Assembly (NCBI GenBank): GCA_947561585.1
Contig: CANNZV010000113.1
Span: 239,999-303,998, forward strand
Length of the DNA: 64,000 bases
Source of the DNA: Caprella mutica
Lineage: Eukaryota; Arthropoda; Malacostraca; Amphipoda; Caprellidae
Reading direction: 5' to 3'
Under the pieces are notes generated by a model, which did no database searches, was not told where the DNA came from, and saw only the letters and a program-made list of their open reading frames with translations. Below, piece after piece: positions 9,711-22,014 of this stretch (position 1 is its first letter; each line of letters starts with the position of its first letter). A program made the position numbers and the translations under genes.

Positions 9711-10264
9711 CTGGTCTATATTTGGTGCACAAAATTCCACTGACTTTTTGAAAAAACAGAAGCTGAAAAAATCCACCATAAATTTCCAGTACCTAATTTG
9801 GCTGATCCACCAACATTTTCCCAATTTATCCACCGAAAATGGAAAAACCAGTCTTCATAGCCCATAGGTATTGTGTCTCTTCTCCCGCGATTGCGATACG
9901 CCATTCTGCAAAGCATCCAGTCTCAGGCAGTCTGGATTCTGGAAAACTGCTTAGGCTAACAGATGAACTCTATATGATAAATTCTGCGGATTACCAGTCT
10001 GCAGAATATGGGATATTTTTCCAAGACTCTCTGCCCAGTCTGTATTTAGTTTTCCAAGACTTTAGAGCTGAAAAAATCCACCATGAATTTCCAGTAATTA
10101 CTAATTTGGCTGATCCACCAACATTTTATCCATTTTTCCACCGAAAATTAATGGTATCACAGGAATAAATAACTAAAAATCCACCGACTTTGCCAGAATA
10201 TTATTTTCAATGCAGAAAAATTCCACCGTCAAGTCGGTAGAATTTACCATGAAATACAGTCTGG
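9711..10264. mobile_element. MITE copy a, ATTTGGTGCACAAAATTCCA family
   Basis: Left end TCTATATTTGGTGCACAAAA and right end GAATTTACCATGAAATACAG with CTGG form the family's inverted ends. The middle contains a second, partial copy of the same family (from about 10035), so it is a nested or rearranged copy. Confidence 0.55.
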
Positions 10265-10671
10265 CAAGCCATGTTTTAAAGTGTGGCAGGAAAGTCGCCA
10301 GTTTAGTGAGAAAATGGATCCAGGTCGCCACATTTAAGATATTTTAAAGGAGAAATTTGGCTTCCTAGTGAAGATTTTACACTTGGAAACATCCTTATGC
10401 TTCATGCCTGGTGCATCATTGCATGTGTATCTTTTGAGACTATTTTAGTAGTGACTTACTTATTTTAACTTATTTACAGGTTTTCCAACTTTTGTAACCA
10501 GTAACCCCTCAAAAGTCGCCAATATACATATACTGACGACTTTGTCCATACTTTAAAACATGGCTGGCGAGTCTCTGCGGGAGTTTTTGATTAAATTTTA
10601 GAAATTGGAGATCTCTGCGGGAGATTTTGAATTAATTCCTATGTTACCATTAATTTAGCTGCGGGAGAATT

Positions 10672-11317
10672 CCAGTCTGTATTTGGTGCACAAAATTCCA
10701 CTGACATTTTCAAAAAAACTGTAAAAATCCACCATAAACTCCAAGTAAAATAGTATGTCTCATAAACTCGCCATTTGTCTCTCCAGCTCTCTCCAAAATT
10801 CCACAAATTTTCTCCAAAATAATCAAATTTTCATAAATTCAAAATTCTCTCCAAAATAACATTGTAGCATAGCCAGTTTGCAACTTTGCAGAATATGGGA
10901 CATTTTTAGCATTTTCTGTGTGAACAATCCTTAATTTCCTCCTATGTTTACATGTATTTTACTGAGAGCTGAAGCCAAAATAGAGAATTTCTTGGAGAAC
11001 AGTTTACCAGTTTCTGCAGTCTGGTAGCATAGGAGAAAATAGATAAGACTCTCAATTTGCATTTGAAGGGCTCAAAATAACTGTCACAAACTCGCCATTA
11101 AAATGGCGAGTTTGGACATGCTTTATTACTTGGCATATAATTTCATTAATTTGGCTGATCCACCAACATTTTCCCTATTTGGCCACCGAAAATTAATGGT
11201 AACATAGGAATAAATAAGTAAAAATCCACTGACTTTGGTAGAATATAAAATATTATTTTCAAAGGGCAAAAAATTCCACTGACATGTCAGTGGAATTTAC
11301 CACGAAATACAGACTGG
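10672..11317. mobile_element. MITE copy b, CCAGTCTGTATTTGGTGC family
   Basis: Ends CCAGTCTGTATTTGGTGC and CACGAAATACAGACTGG. The inner part carries unrelated fragments rich in CTCTCCAAAATT. Longer than copy c (239 bp), so it contains insertions. Confidence 0.55.
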
Positions 11318-11744
11318 TGGGATATTCTGAATCTGCTGCTGAGAGTCAGAGAATAAACTCTCTTAAATTAAAATATCTGCGGAAGAAGAGACGCATTCTG
11401 CAGACTGGGCGGATTATACAATTTTTAGCAATTTACCATTAATTTTTGAAGTCTGTAAAACTCCAACAGAGTAATTAGTTCATCAGAAAGCACCTATTTT
11501 TCCAGACTGGCAAAGCATGCACAATCAGTTTCCAGATATTTAAATTTTGGGGCAATTTCTCTCCAGAGATTTTCAAATTTCTCTCTAAAATGGCCAAAAA
11601 TCTCAAAATACTCTGCAATAAATACATGTAAACATATGAATTAATTAAAAAATTGTCACCTGATAATTCAGGAGACTTATTTCAAGGCCTCAATAGTCGC
11701 CGGATAAACTTCACAACTTCATGCATCTTTTGCAAACTGGGCGA

Positions 11745-12460
11745 TACGTATCTAAAAGCTGAGTGGCGCACCACTGTACATTCTATTAGATAGGTAATTT
11801 GAAAGAAGATTAATAATATATGGAGTGAAATTTGAATTTGATAATTGTTGTAGGCAATCAAATTTATGACTGATGGTACTTGAAAGTTGAATCCAATGTT
11901 TATACTACACAGTTTAATTTTTTGATTGAGATGTTTAATTTAGAATAGAAAATAAAATTTATCATAGAAAACTGTAATAATTATAATTTTAAAGGGTAAC
12001 TATTGTAAACTATCTGCTTGAGGACTGAGGTCAGTGAGGTGTAAATTTAGAGTATCAGTTAGGTATATGTATCGGGGGGGGGGGGGGGGGGGCGGCCAAT
12101 GACCCCCCTGCCAGGTCACCAGTTGGTATTTGGTGCACAAAATCCCACTGACTTTTTCAAAAAGCTTAAAAAATCTACCATAAATTTCCATTAATTTGAC
12201 TGATCCTCCCAACATTGTTCCAATTTATCTACCGAAAATTAATGGTAACATAGGAATTAATAGCTAAGAATCCACCGACTTTGCCAGAGTATCATTTTCA
12301 AAGGGGGTAAATATTCCACCGACATGTCGGTGGAATTTACCACGAAATACAGATTGGCCAGGTCATTAAACAATCATGAAGTGTGCAGTATAAGAAACTA
12401 GCGGATACAACAAACTACATAACAGACAATTATGTTGAAATTATTGATAGCTTGTACAGT
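11745..12460. mobile_element. TIR element copy 1 (GTATCTAAAAGCTGAG ends), interrupted by a MITE
   Basis: Starts GTATCTAAAAGCTGAGTGGC and parallels copy 2 (12475-12948) for most of its length. It is split by the MITE at 12119-12357 and its right end is truncated. It contains a long G run near 12074. Confidence 0.6.
12119..12357. mobile_element. MITE copy c with 8-bp duplication CCAGGTCA
   Basis: Shortest and cleanest copy of the family: CCAGTTGGTATTTGGTGC at the left, CACGAAATACAGATTGG at the right. CCAGGTCA flanks both sides, and the same sequence appears uninterrupted in the sister copy near 12822 (CCAGGTCATTAAACAATCAT), giving the empty site. An 8-bp duplication is compatible with hAT or P elements. 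Confidence 0.75.
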
Positions 12461-12474
12461 GCCAAGTGGGATAC

Positions 12475-12948
12475 GTATCTAAAAGCTGAGCGGTGCACCA
12501 CAGTATGGCGCACCACTGTACATTCTATTAGATAGGTAATTTGAAAGAAGATTAATGATACAGGTATGGAGTGAATATGATAATTGTTGTAGCTTGTAGG
12601 CTATCAAATTTATAACTGACAGTACTTGAATCCAATGTTAATACTACACAGTTTAATTCTTTGATCGAATTTGGAATAGAAAAATAGTTTTTATCATAGA
12701 AAACTGTACTATTATATAATTTTATGGGGTAACTATAGTAAGCCTTCTGTCTGAAGTCAGTGAGGTTCTAACTTATCAGATAGATGTATCAGGGGGTGTG
12801 CTGCCCCCCAAAACCCCTTGCCAGGTCATTAAACAATCATGATGTGTGCAGTACAACAAACTAGCGGATACAACAAACTACTTAACAGAGAATTATGTTG
12901 AAATCATTGATAGAATGTACAGTGGTGCGCCGCTCAGCTTTTAGATAC
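12475..12948. mobile_element. TIR element copy 2 (GTATCTAAAAGCTGAG ends)
   Basis: Inverted ends of about 37 bases: GTATCTAAAAGCTGAGCGGT at the left and its inverse CGCTCAGCTTTTAGATAC at the right. It holds CCAGGTCATTAAACAATCAT, and related fragments recur near 13745-13850 and 50310-50413. Confidence 0.65.
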
Positions 12949-13309
12949 TGTCTTCTCTCTCAGAGATTTTAATTTGAGAGAGAGTTACTCTCTGACTCTG
13001 ACTCTCAGCAGCATATTCAGAATCTCTCGCAGCTGAATTAATTGTAACATGGAATTAATTCAAAATCTCTCACAGCAAAATTAATGGTAACTTAAGAATT
13101 AATTCATGATATCCTGCAGCCACAGAGATCTGCAATTTCTAAAATTCAATCAAAAACTCCCGCTGAGAGTATTGGAAAAATGTTCCATATTCTGCAGTCT
13201 GGCTGAAAATTAATGGTAACATAGGAATAAATAGCTAAAAATTCACTGACTTTGCCAGAATATTATTTTCAAATAGCAAAGGGAAAATCTCCACAGACAA
13301 GAATAGGAG

Positions 13310-14092
13310 TAAGATACTGCGTTCATATGTGGTTGTTACCACACCTGCATTCGGGTGTCACAGGTACATTTGGCTTCTTAACTTTTTTATTTGGGAAGCT
13401 ATCAAGTTTAAACTTATACAATGTTTGAACTATATCAATACCAATAATATCCTGAGAAAATATAGTCAATTAATTGAAATTTGAATTAGTAATAAGCAAA
13501 ACAATTTTCAAAAAATGATGCACCTGAGACACTCGGTCGGGTGTCACAGGCGGAGGCCACTCTGAAAAGTACAGCAGGATTTGTGGATTAATCCTGTGCC
13601 CAAATCATATTTAATTCTTATGTTCCCATGTTATTTGCTGCGCCCAAATTCCAATTTCTGTAAAAAATCCTGGGTCTGAGGAGACCTTTTTTCAGACTGG
13701 GTTACAGGTATATTTGCAGTTTATTTCTGATAAATATACTGATATATGTATATTGAGGGGTGTGCTGCCACCCCGACCCCCCCTGCCTAGTCATTAAACA
13801 ATCATGAAACTGAACATAACAGAACCATAGCGGATCAAAAATCTACATAACAAAATTCTAAAAGCTGGAAATGTTACTGTTAGCTTACAATTTTAATGAA
13901 ATAAAAATGATCTCTACTAATTCAAATTTCAATTAATTGACGATATTTTCACGGGATATTATCTGATTTGATATAGTTCAAACATTGTGTAAGTTTAAAC
14001 TTCATAGCTAACCAAATAAAAAAGTTATAGGCCAAATGTCTCTGTGACACCCGAATGCGGGTGTGAGAACCACATATGAACGCAGTACCTTA
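13310..14092. mobile_element. Foldback-like element with long inverted arms
   Basis: About 185 bases at each end match in inverted orientation, including ACTGCGTTCATATGTGGTT, GCATTCGGGTGTCACAG and CAATGTTTGAACTATATCAA. The centre holds a fragment of the GTATCTAAAAGCTGAG family (about 13740-13850). Confidence 0.65.
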
Positions 14093-14198
14093 TTGAAGAA
14101 TAGACACAGAATGAACTGATAAGAATAGACAGTCACAAGTTCACAACCAGTGCATGTTACCTACAAGAAGTCATACATATCATACAATGGGAAAGACA

Positions 14199-16830
14199 GT
14201 GCGCGGAAAATTGCCACCGTGGGAAAACTGTCACCCGGAAAATTGCCACCGAGGGAAATTGCCACTATATAATTTATCAACAATATATTAACAAACTGAA
14301 AAAATATTTTACTCAATAAAAAAAATACCAAACTGAATACAAAAGTATTCGAATTTTATGTAAAGAAAATTTTCACTGTGGGTTCATCTTTCATTGATAA
14401 GTTTAAAAAAATTCAACTATGGAACAATCAATGAGCCTGAGAAGTACATTTAATTTAATATAACTAATTTATTTGAGTTACTGAAATTATTCGACTTTTA
14501 TTGTCTAATACGTAACTATTTTATTGTGAAAATGATGCAACATATTTTGTCGTTTATTGTGAAATTAATGTAGCAAGATTTTATTTATTATTGAAACTAT
14601 AATGCAACAAAATTTTATTTATAATTGGTTTAAGGGGACCGACCCAGCTTTTGAAAACTTTTTTTATTATTGAAGCTACGGTTGTGAAACTTTGTTCACA
14701 TATATAAAATTGAATTCTACTGGGGGTGATGTTATAGAATTTTTTCGATTTGACGAATTTCGAACGAGTTACACGAGTTTCAATTATTTTTAACCAATTT
14801 CGAAAAAAAGCCTATTTCTTCCAAAGTGTTGAAGTTAGGGTACAGCGGTTTTTTGCATTCGATGCTTCTGTAAATGGTCTCCTAAATGGCGCAACAGATT
14901 TATAAAAAAAAATTATTTTCCGAAATTTTTTGAAACAAAATTTTTTTCACGATTGCAAAAAAGTGTTTTTTTTTTTTAAATGAAGTTCACAATCAAAAAT
15001 CTATTCCGATATTTTGGAGTCCATTTACAGAAGCATCGAATGCAAATAACCGCTAAGCCGTAACTTCAAAACTGTTTGAGATTTCAAGAAATTGAAATGG
15101 AAAGTTGCAACATTTGCAACTGTTCAGGAGAGCAATAATAAGAAAAAATAATATTTTGAATTTTGAATTTTTTTTTTTGTGTTTGTGATGCGAGTGTCTA
15201 ATTACCTGCTAGAGTTTAGGCGAGAAAAACAAGACAATTAGTAGTAATTAGTTGCTAACACAATGAAACCTCTAATTACCTGCAAGAATTCATCTAATTT
15301 CCTGCAAGAATTTTCGCTAGAACAACAAAGCAATTAGTGGTATCCGTACTAACACAATGAAAGTTAACTCAAAACCTTGACGTACCCTAACCTTGTACCT
15401 AGAAGGTTGGAGAGTAGTTAAGGTATATAAGGATCTATCACCTAACTAGAAGAGGAGTGTGAAATCGGATTCCTAGTTGTGACCAAGTTCTCTCGTGAGA
15501 AATTCCCTCGTCTCAACTCTTACTTAGACTCAAAATTTGTTGTACTAAATTTTATCGACAGTATTGAATAGTGAATGTTTCGTTTCTTACAAGTGTTTTA
15601 TTATCCCCATTTATCTACTCTCTTATCTCAATCATTAAACTGTTCAACCATAAGGCTCTTCAGGCCCTAAGACTAAAGAAACTTGTAGTAGACTTCTGCA
15701 AGTTACCTTAGGCAAAGAACCTATAGAACTAGAAATAAAGAGTTCTATCAGTTTGGCACAAAATTCCCCCGGGCTCTCAAGTCCTGGTATTACGCCCTCA
15801 AGGGTGCGGGTATCACCAGGCGCCACCTGACTCACTGTCGTGATGTTCAACACAAAATCAAGAAAAAGAACAAACAATTGACCCCTATTCTAACCTCTCC
15901 CCCGCTGTCTTGAGGGTAGATAGCGTTATAAAATTTTACACACACCTACCTTGAGTGTTATAGGAATACATTAAGAAGAAAAAAAATGTAGGTTAAAAAG
16001 TACAAAATCGCTGGGTCTTTGGACAAACTTTTTCTCTTTTGTTGATAAATCGATAAAGGGACATTAATAATAGAATAAAATGTTATTTTATTTTTTAAAT
16101 GCCTATTTAAAAAAAAGATTAATTAATTCGAAGATGCAGCGCCACCTACTGATCAACCCTGGATTTACAAATGTCAATTTTTAAACAAAAGATTGAGCAA
16201 AACAATGACACACATGCGCACGTAATCGTTAAACTTCAACTTTTAAATTTAAAAACTTACAGCGTAGCCTCCTAGCTATCACACTACTGAATGGACTACC
16301 TAGTTATTATAGTTTTATACTAATTGATCTCGAATAATTGTTATTTCTAATTGATAAATCTGATCAGGATTGTAAACAACAATTCCTAGCGCCCCATGTG
16401 GTGAATGCTGAACTTAAAACCAAATTATTAATTAATTTTTTTTACTGGTATTAGTTATGTATAAGACGAATAAACTCTCGTGTGTATACAACTAATTACT
16501 AACAACATTTTCATTACAAAAAAGGACTTTTTTATAAAGTTTACTGCCCCTTTAACCTCTTCAGGGAACAATTAAACACATTAAGCTAAGAATTAATTGC
16601 GTATCAGCACACCCACACCCACAGACGGAAGAATTCACTTAGATCGTATAACTTGTCAAAATGAGATGTAGCTACACATTGAAAATATGATTATATATCA
16701 AATTCTGATCAACATTGCCTTCAGTACCTATGATTTTTGTGATTTTCGAAAAAAAATTCAGGTTGAATTTATATATGTACAGTGGCAGTTTTCCCACAGT
16801 GGCAATTTTTCCTGTGGCAATTTTCCTAGA
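14199..16830. mobile_element. Possible TIR element bounded by GGAAAATTGCCAC motifs
   Basis: Clusters of GGAAAATTGCCAC near 14204-14268 are mirrored by GTGGCAATTTTCC near 16790-16826. Between them are AT-rich DNA, an inverted repeat (next entry) and an LTR-like stretch with TATATAAGG near 15422. No duplication was identified, so the boundaries are tentative. Confidence 0.35.
14810..15090. repeat. Inverted repeat (ATTCGATGCTTCTGTAAATG)
   Basis: Left arm near 14830-14880 and right arm near 15020-15080 are inverse copies containing ATTCGATGCTTCTGTAAATG and its complement, with T/A-rich DNA between. Confidence 0.6.
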
Positions 16831-17089
16831 ACCAGGAAAGACTATCAGTATGTTGTTTCTAAAACCCTGGAATCTGGTATACAATTATCTTCCTTGAAGA
16901 ACGTTTGTTGTAATAAGTAATTTATTCCTGATCAAACTCTTTATATGTTAATATAAGAATTCTTTGGCAATGCATAACCTGCCTGAGCATTTAAAATGAT
17001 ATAAACAATAATCAAGCATCCATATATACCTTCATTTTGGTCCCTTCTGGTGTTTCTACGTACCCCTTGAACTCTCTATTTTTGAAGAT

Positions 17090-18612
17090 CGCACAATTAT
17101 TAATGCAACTTATAATGAGGATTACCCACCTCTAATTTCTTGTACGGACAGCTCAATGTTAAATGCTCTTAGAGCTCACAATTCAGGTGAAACTCAGGGA
17201 CTGTCTCAGGCAAGTGATATTGAAATAAGTAGAATTATTAGAACAAAGAGATATAAAACAAATCATGTCAAGTTGTCAACCCTATCAAAACAGTAACTAA
17301 TGATACTGCATCTAATATAAATGATATAAATTCAGAGTTTGGACAATCCTTCAGGAATAGTAATCAACAAGATAACTTTCACAAATATGCCATTATCATT
17401 GAACCTGTAGCAAGTATAGATCCTGAATCCTCCTACAAGAACATAAACAAGTTCTTTTCAAATGACCTTTTCTTTGCCAGAGAAATAAGCAAATCAATCT
17501 TAGGACAATGCTCTATTGAAAAGACAACTATAAACTTAAAGAAAAAGATGGTGATTATACATCTTCTTAGAGTTAATACAGATCGAATGAATTAAATTAA
17601 AGCTTTGAATAGGTTAGGTAACTGGAATATCAAATGTAAAGTATCAGTATCAAAGCAATATTCCAGAGGAGTGATTGGACCTATAGGATGTGATAATCCT
17701 CTTAATGAGATAACTAGTGAATTAAAATCTTCAAATGCTAATCTGACATCAGTGGAGAGAATCTATGAAGCCATATAATAAAGGCAAAGAAAAGATTCCT
17801 ACTGTAAAATGTAAATGTAAAATTGGTCTTTGATTCAAAAGAAATCCTCAGTTACATTACTCTGTATCATCTGAGATTCAAAGTTAGAGCATTCGTTGAT
17901 AAGCCTTGGCAATGTTATCGCTGCCAAGGTTTTGGCCATAATGCAGTTGATTGTAGATTCTCTCCAAGATGCCTAAAATGTGCTGGCTCTCATGATACCA
18001 GAAATTGTCTTAAAAGGACCAATACTAATGAAAATACCATTATGGAGGTTGCCATAACATATTAAAAGCAAAGGAAGTTGAGTAAATTAGGGCCCACCAT
18101 AAAGTGTCCTATAGGGATGCACTAACTGAGGCAAATAATAAGAACCCTGTCATTGTGAAGCAATCTGACATGTCTACCAAATACCAAGCAAGTTCCTAAA
18201 TTCAGTTCAACAACAATTGGTTGCCAGACAGATACTGATGTCCCTGCTAAATCTATTCCCTCTGTTGATATAGTTGTTCAATTAACACTACTCATTGTTA
18301 AACTAATGTAACTCAAAAATTTCAATAATTCAGATAATTTAGGAAACATAATACAGCAAGTAATAGGTATCTCTGTACCTCTGGTGGCAATTGATGATGG
18401 AAGGCATTATAGATAGTGTAGGAGAAAATAGTATAATTGTAAGCAAGTCAAATAAAGAATTTCTATCTTCAGACTCCAGTGAATGTAAATCAAATAATAA
18501 AACAGAATTTGTGAAGGTAAGAAATGGAAAGAAGAAAAGAAGCATAACCATGATAAAGAAAGAATTGAAATTCCACAACAAAGCAAAGAGATCATCACCT
18601 CAGAACAAATGA
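17090..18612 (+). pseudogene. I/Jockey-type LINE ORF1 remnant with zinc knuckles
   Basis: Decayed coding DNA with stops and shifts. The best piece, 17823-18065, reads P-W-Q-C-Y-R-C-Q-G-F-G-H-N then C-R and C-L-K-C-A-G-S-H-x4-C, a row of CCHC knuckles typical of ORF1 proteins of I, Jockey and related LINEs. Before it, degenerate sequence from about 17090 resembles the ORF1 N-terminal part; after it a lysine-rich tail reaches about 18612. Such proteins bind the LINE RNA. It is followed on the same strand by endonuclease, RT and RNase H pieces, so this is one old element. Confidence 0.65.
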
Positions 18613-18639
18613 TTATGCGAAAAGTGGAATTCCATAAAA

Positions 18640-19075
18640 ATGATTGACCAACTTGATATTTTAAATTGGAATTATTGTCACAGCCTGTATACAAAACTTC
18701 CTCATTTTAAAATAATATTGTACTCAAGCAAGCCACATGTAGTTTGTCTATGTGAAACATGGCTCAAAGAAAATAGATTGCTTGCCTAATTTTATATATT
18801 CTAAACCTTTTTTTGTATGTACACAGAATAGAGCAGGTGGAGGAATAGCCATCCTGGTACACAGTGATTTATGTGTAAAAGAAATAAATTTAGTTAAATA
18901 TGTAAATAGTGTTCTAGAAATACAGGCTGTGACAATTTATTCCTCAAATAGCAAACTTACATCTTAAATATATATAATCCTTATGTAAATATATCTGTCA
19001 GTGAATTTGAACATTACTTTGGTCAATTGGGACAAAACAGAGGAATTGTAGGTGATTTTAATACCCATAGTAATG
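18640..19075 (+). pseudogene. LINE endonuclease, first half (I/Jockey-type)
   Basis: Frame fragments give C-E-T-W-L-K-E near 18750, R-A-G-G-G-I-A-I-L-V near 18830 and V-G-D-F-N-T-H-S near 19050, the expected order of an APE-type endonuclease. Several shifts and a stop show decay. It ends just after G-D-F-N, where a second LINE was inserted; the second half resumes at about 21580. Confidence 0.7.
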
Positions 19076-21575
19076 TGCAAGATGTCTGCTACTGGGGGCT
19101 ACAGTGCCCAGATGGCGGTAGGGAAGGTCGTACGGTTTCTCTTGCTACCAAAATCAATCGGCAAGTGGCCCAATTTTTAGAGACTGACTCCCTACCTACG
19201 CTGCCTGAACCCATAAACCCAGTTGTTAACAATCAACACGCTTCAGACGATGACAAGTTACAAAAGTTGAAAAAAAAGAGTGGTAGCTAAGTTCGCAAAT
19301 GGTGATGTGAGTGGAGCAGTTCGTGAGCTGTCATCTTTGGATGGACTGACCCAACGAAACGAAGAGACTGTCAGAGCGTTGAGGTCTAAACACCCGACTG
19401 CCCCGCTAGACTTAATGATGCCAGAGCCTCCGGATAATTCTCTAATTGTGCGTATTGTTTCGGAGGAGGATGTCCGGAAGGCTGTTGCTTCCTTCCGTCC
19501 TGGTTCTGCCGGAGGACCTGATGGCCTCATGCCAGGCCATTTGAAGACGCTATTGTCCCATTCATCTGCAGAGGCTGGAGTACATCTTTTGACCACTCTG
19601 ACAGATTTTGTGAATGCGATATTTAGAGAAGTTCCTGAATTTACTTTGTCAACTTTCTATGGAGCCACATTGTGCACTTTAACCAAAAAGGATGGTGGCA
19701 TCAGACCCATAGCAGTTGGTAATACCTTGCGTAGGTTGGCTGCCAAGGTTAGTTCGCGCCCCTTATCACACTCTTTGTAGTGAATTAAGACCAGTTCAGC
19801 TTGGGTTCTCTACGAAGGGTGGCTGTGAAGCTGCTGCACATTCTGGAAGATGGTACTTAAATGACTGTAACCATAGGAGGGTGTTTCTCAAGGTGGTGGA
19901 TATGGAAAACGCTTTCAATTGTCTGAGGAGAGATACCTTCCTTACTGTTATTCGTAACCGTGTGCCGGAGCTATATAGACTCCTTTGGCAAGCTTATTCT
20001 TCGCCTTCAGCTCTGTTTTTTGGTGAAGAAGTGCTGAGGTCGGAGACAGGTATCCTGCAGGGTGACCCTTATAGACCGGCAATGTTTGCTCTTGGAATTG
20101 ACGAGGTAGCTCGCAGGGTTGAGTCAGAGTTCAATGTATGATATCTGGACGACGCAGCCCTGGGAGATTCACCGGAGAGAGTTTTGGAGGACGTGAAAAC
20201 CTTGATAGATGGATTGAGTTGTTCCGGGCAGTGCTTCCAAATGTTAAAGTGGTTCATAAGGACAATTGCTCCTTGTTGGGTGCGCCTTTAAGTGACTTGG
20301 GTCCCCGTTTAGATTTTAAGGAGGAAAGAAGATCATGACCTCATGGTCTCTTGATTGCGGGTGGTGGATAACCATCAAGCCTTCTTTTTGTAGAGAAATG
20401 TTTTCTCCATTCCGAAGCTACAATATGTTCTGTCAGCTTTTCCAGCTTACAAGCACATAGTCGAACTTAGCTGTTTTGATGAATCACTTAGATCTGCCGT
20501 TGCTAGTGTGACCAATGTAGAGATGTCAGCTGATTCTTGGATTCAGGCAACTTTACCGGTTGGCCTTGGTGGACTGGGTTGTAGGAGAGCTAGAGATATT
20601 GCCTTACCTTCTTTTGTGTCTTCAATGTATTCTGTGAGTGATTTGGTTGTAACTATTCTTTCTAATATTAATGTAGTCGATACCGGAGAGCTTACGGATG
20701 CAGTTGGGACATGGAGGCAGGTTTTACAGGCCGGTCTCCCGGTACCAGTCCATGAGTCCAGTCAAAAAGAATGGGATACACCACGGGCTCATTCATTAAT
20801 GGAGAGTCTGTTGGCTAGAGCTGATCAGGTGGCAAGGGTACGACTGTTATCTGCATCTCTTAAAGAAACTGGAGTGTGGTTAAACACAATTCCCATACCG
20901 TCATTGGGTACACAGCTTGATCCAGAGGTCCTGATGGTAGCCATTGCTCTCAGAGTTTGTGAACCTCATTCTTGCCGCTGTGGTAGTAAGATGGATGTCA
21001 GACGACTGCATGGCCTGTCTTGTAGGTACAGTTCCGGGCGTCTCCCAAGACATGCAGCAATGAATGATGTTGTAAAACGGGCTTGACAGAGGTGATGGTA
21101 AATGCCCAGATGGTATTACTGTGTTTCCTTACATGAATGGAAAGAGTCTGATTTGGGATTACACGTGTGTCAACAAATCTCACATGTGTCGACGCAGCTG
21201 GATCAGCTGCCGGGGCTGCGGAGAACCTTAAGTGTCAGAAATACTCCGCCCTTGGGGATGCATACATATTTGAGCCAATTGCTATAGAGACCACAGGAGC
21301 GTATGGTAGTACGACCTCCTCAATCATGAAGTCCATAGGTAGATGCCTTGTTGAGACAACGAATGATCCAAGGGAGTTTGCCCAGTTCCAACGGCGAAAG
21401 GCTGTCGTGATCCAGAGAGGGAATGCCTTCAGCATCCTCTCAGCCGCAATGGAGAGGTTTTAGGGCGGTCGAGTTCAACCCTTCCTTACGATCGTCGTAA
21501 GATCCTTTAGGAATTTCCTCTTCTGTAAAGATTTTATTCTTCTTGATTTTATTGGAAAAATGATGTCTTTTAAAA
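19076..21575 (+). mobile_element. LINE with RT and C-terminal restriction-like endonuclease, inserted in the I/Jockey LINE
   Basis: 5'-truncated copy. RT blocks in order: P-G-S-A-G-G-P-D-G-L near 19500, K-D-G-G-I-R-P-I-A-V-G near 19690, a G-F-S-T-K-G-G-C block near 19805, D-M-E-N-A-F-N near 19905, L-Q-G-D-P near 20055, then Y-L-D-D near 20145 after a frameshift. The C-terminal part has C-R-C-G and R-L-H-G-L-S-C near 20970-21025, then P-D-G near 21100 and L-I-W-D-Y-T-C-V near 21145, matching restriction-like (PD-D/E-xK) endonucleases of such elements, and E-T-x-G and Q-R-G-N-A near 21285-21420. An A/T-rich tail precedes the right junction; ATGTG may be the duplicated target. Several shifts show it is inactive. 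Confidence 0.7.
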
Positions 21576-21579
21576 AATA

Positions 21580-22010
21580 TATATATGTGGGATACAAATA
21601 GTATAGAAAACTTAACTAGAGACAGTCTGAGCCAGGTACTGCTCAATGACCCTGACCTTTGCTTATTGACCCTCACTAATTTTCCTACCTATTATTACCA
21701 CACAGCAACTCGGAAATTTTCTACATTAGATTTATGCCTGGTTAGTGGTTCTTTAATGAGCTCATCTAATGTCTCCCTGGGAGAAGATTTAGGTAGTGAC
21801 CATTGTTCTGTAAATATTTCTATTAATTTCAAACCAGGTCTCAATCTTTTCAAAAGAAGAAGGAGATGGATTTTTGGTACCACTAAAACTTGGTCAGATT
21901 GGAGAGGAGCCTTACCAAAAAGAACTGACAATAAACTATCATTAGAAAACTCTTACAGTGATCTTTTGCAGTCACTTTTAGATACAAGTAGACTTTTTCA
22001 AATGTACTAA
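21580..22010 (+). pseudogene. LINE endonuclease, second half (I/Jockey-type)
   Basis: Continues the endonuclease interrupted at 19075. It carries the S-T-L-D-L-C-L block near 21725 and G-S-D-H-C-S-V near 21790, the C-terminal catalytic histidine region. The frame is open to 22010, where a shift leads into the RT part at 22015. Confidence 0.7.
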
Positions 22011-22014
22011 AGAG

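Noticed and set aside
12074..12092. G run (also near 42935, 51998 and 59920, and a C run near 63430) as a regulatory G-quadruplex
   Set aside because: Simple homopolymers with no conserved spacing or promoter context.
15360..15880. Solo LTR with TATATAAGG box
   Set aside because: TATA-like motif present, but no defined TG...CA ends or target duplication could be fixed.
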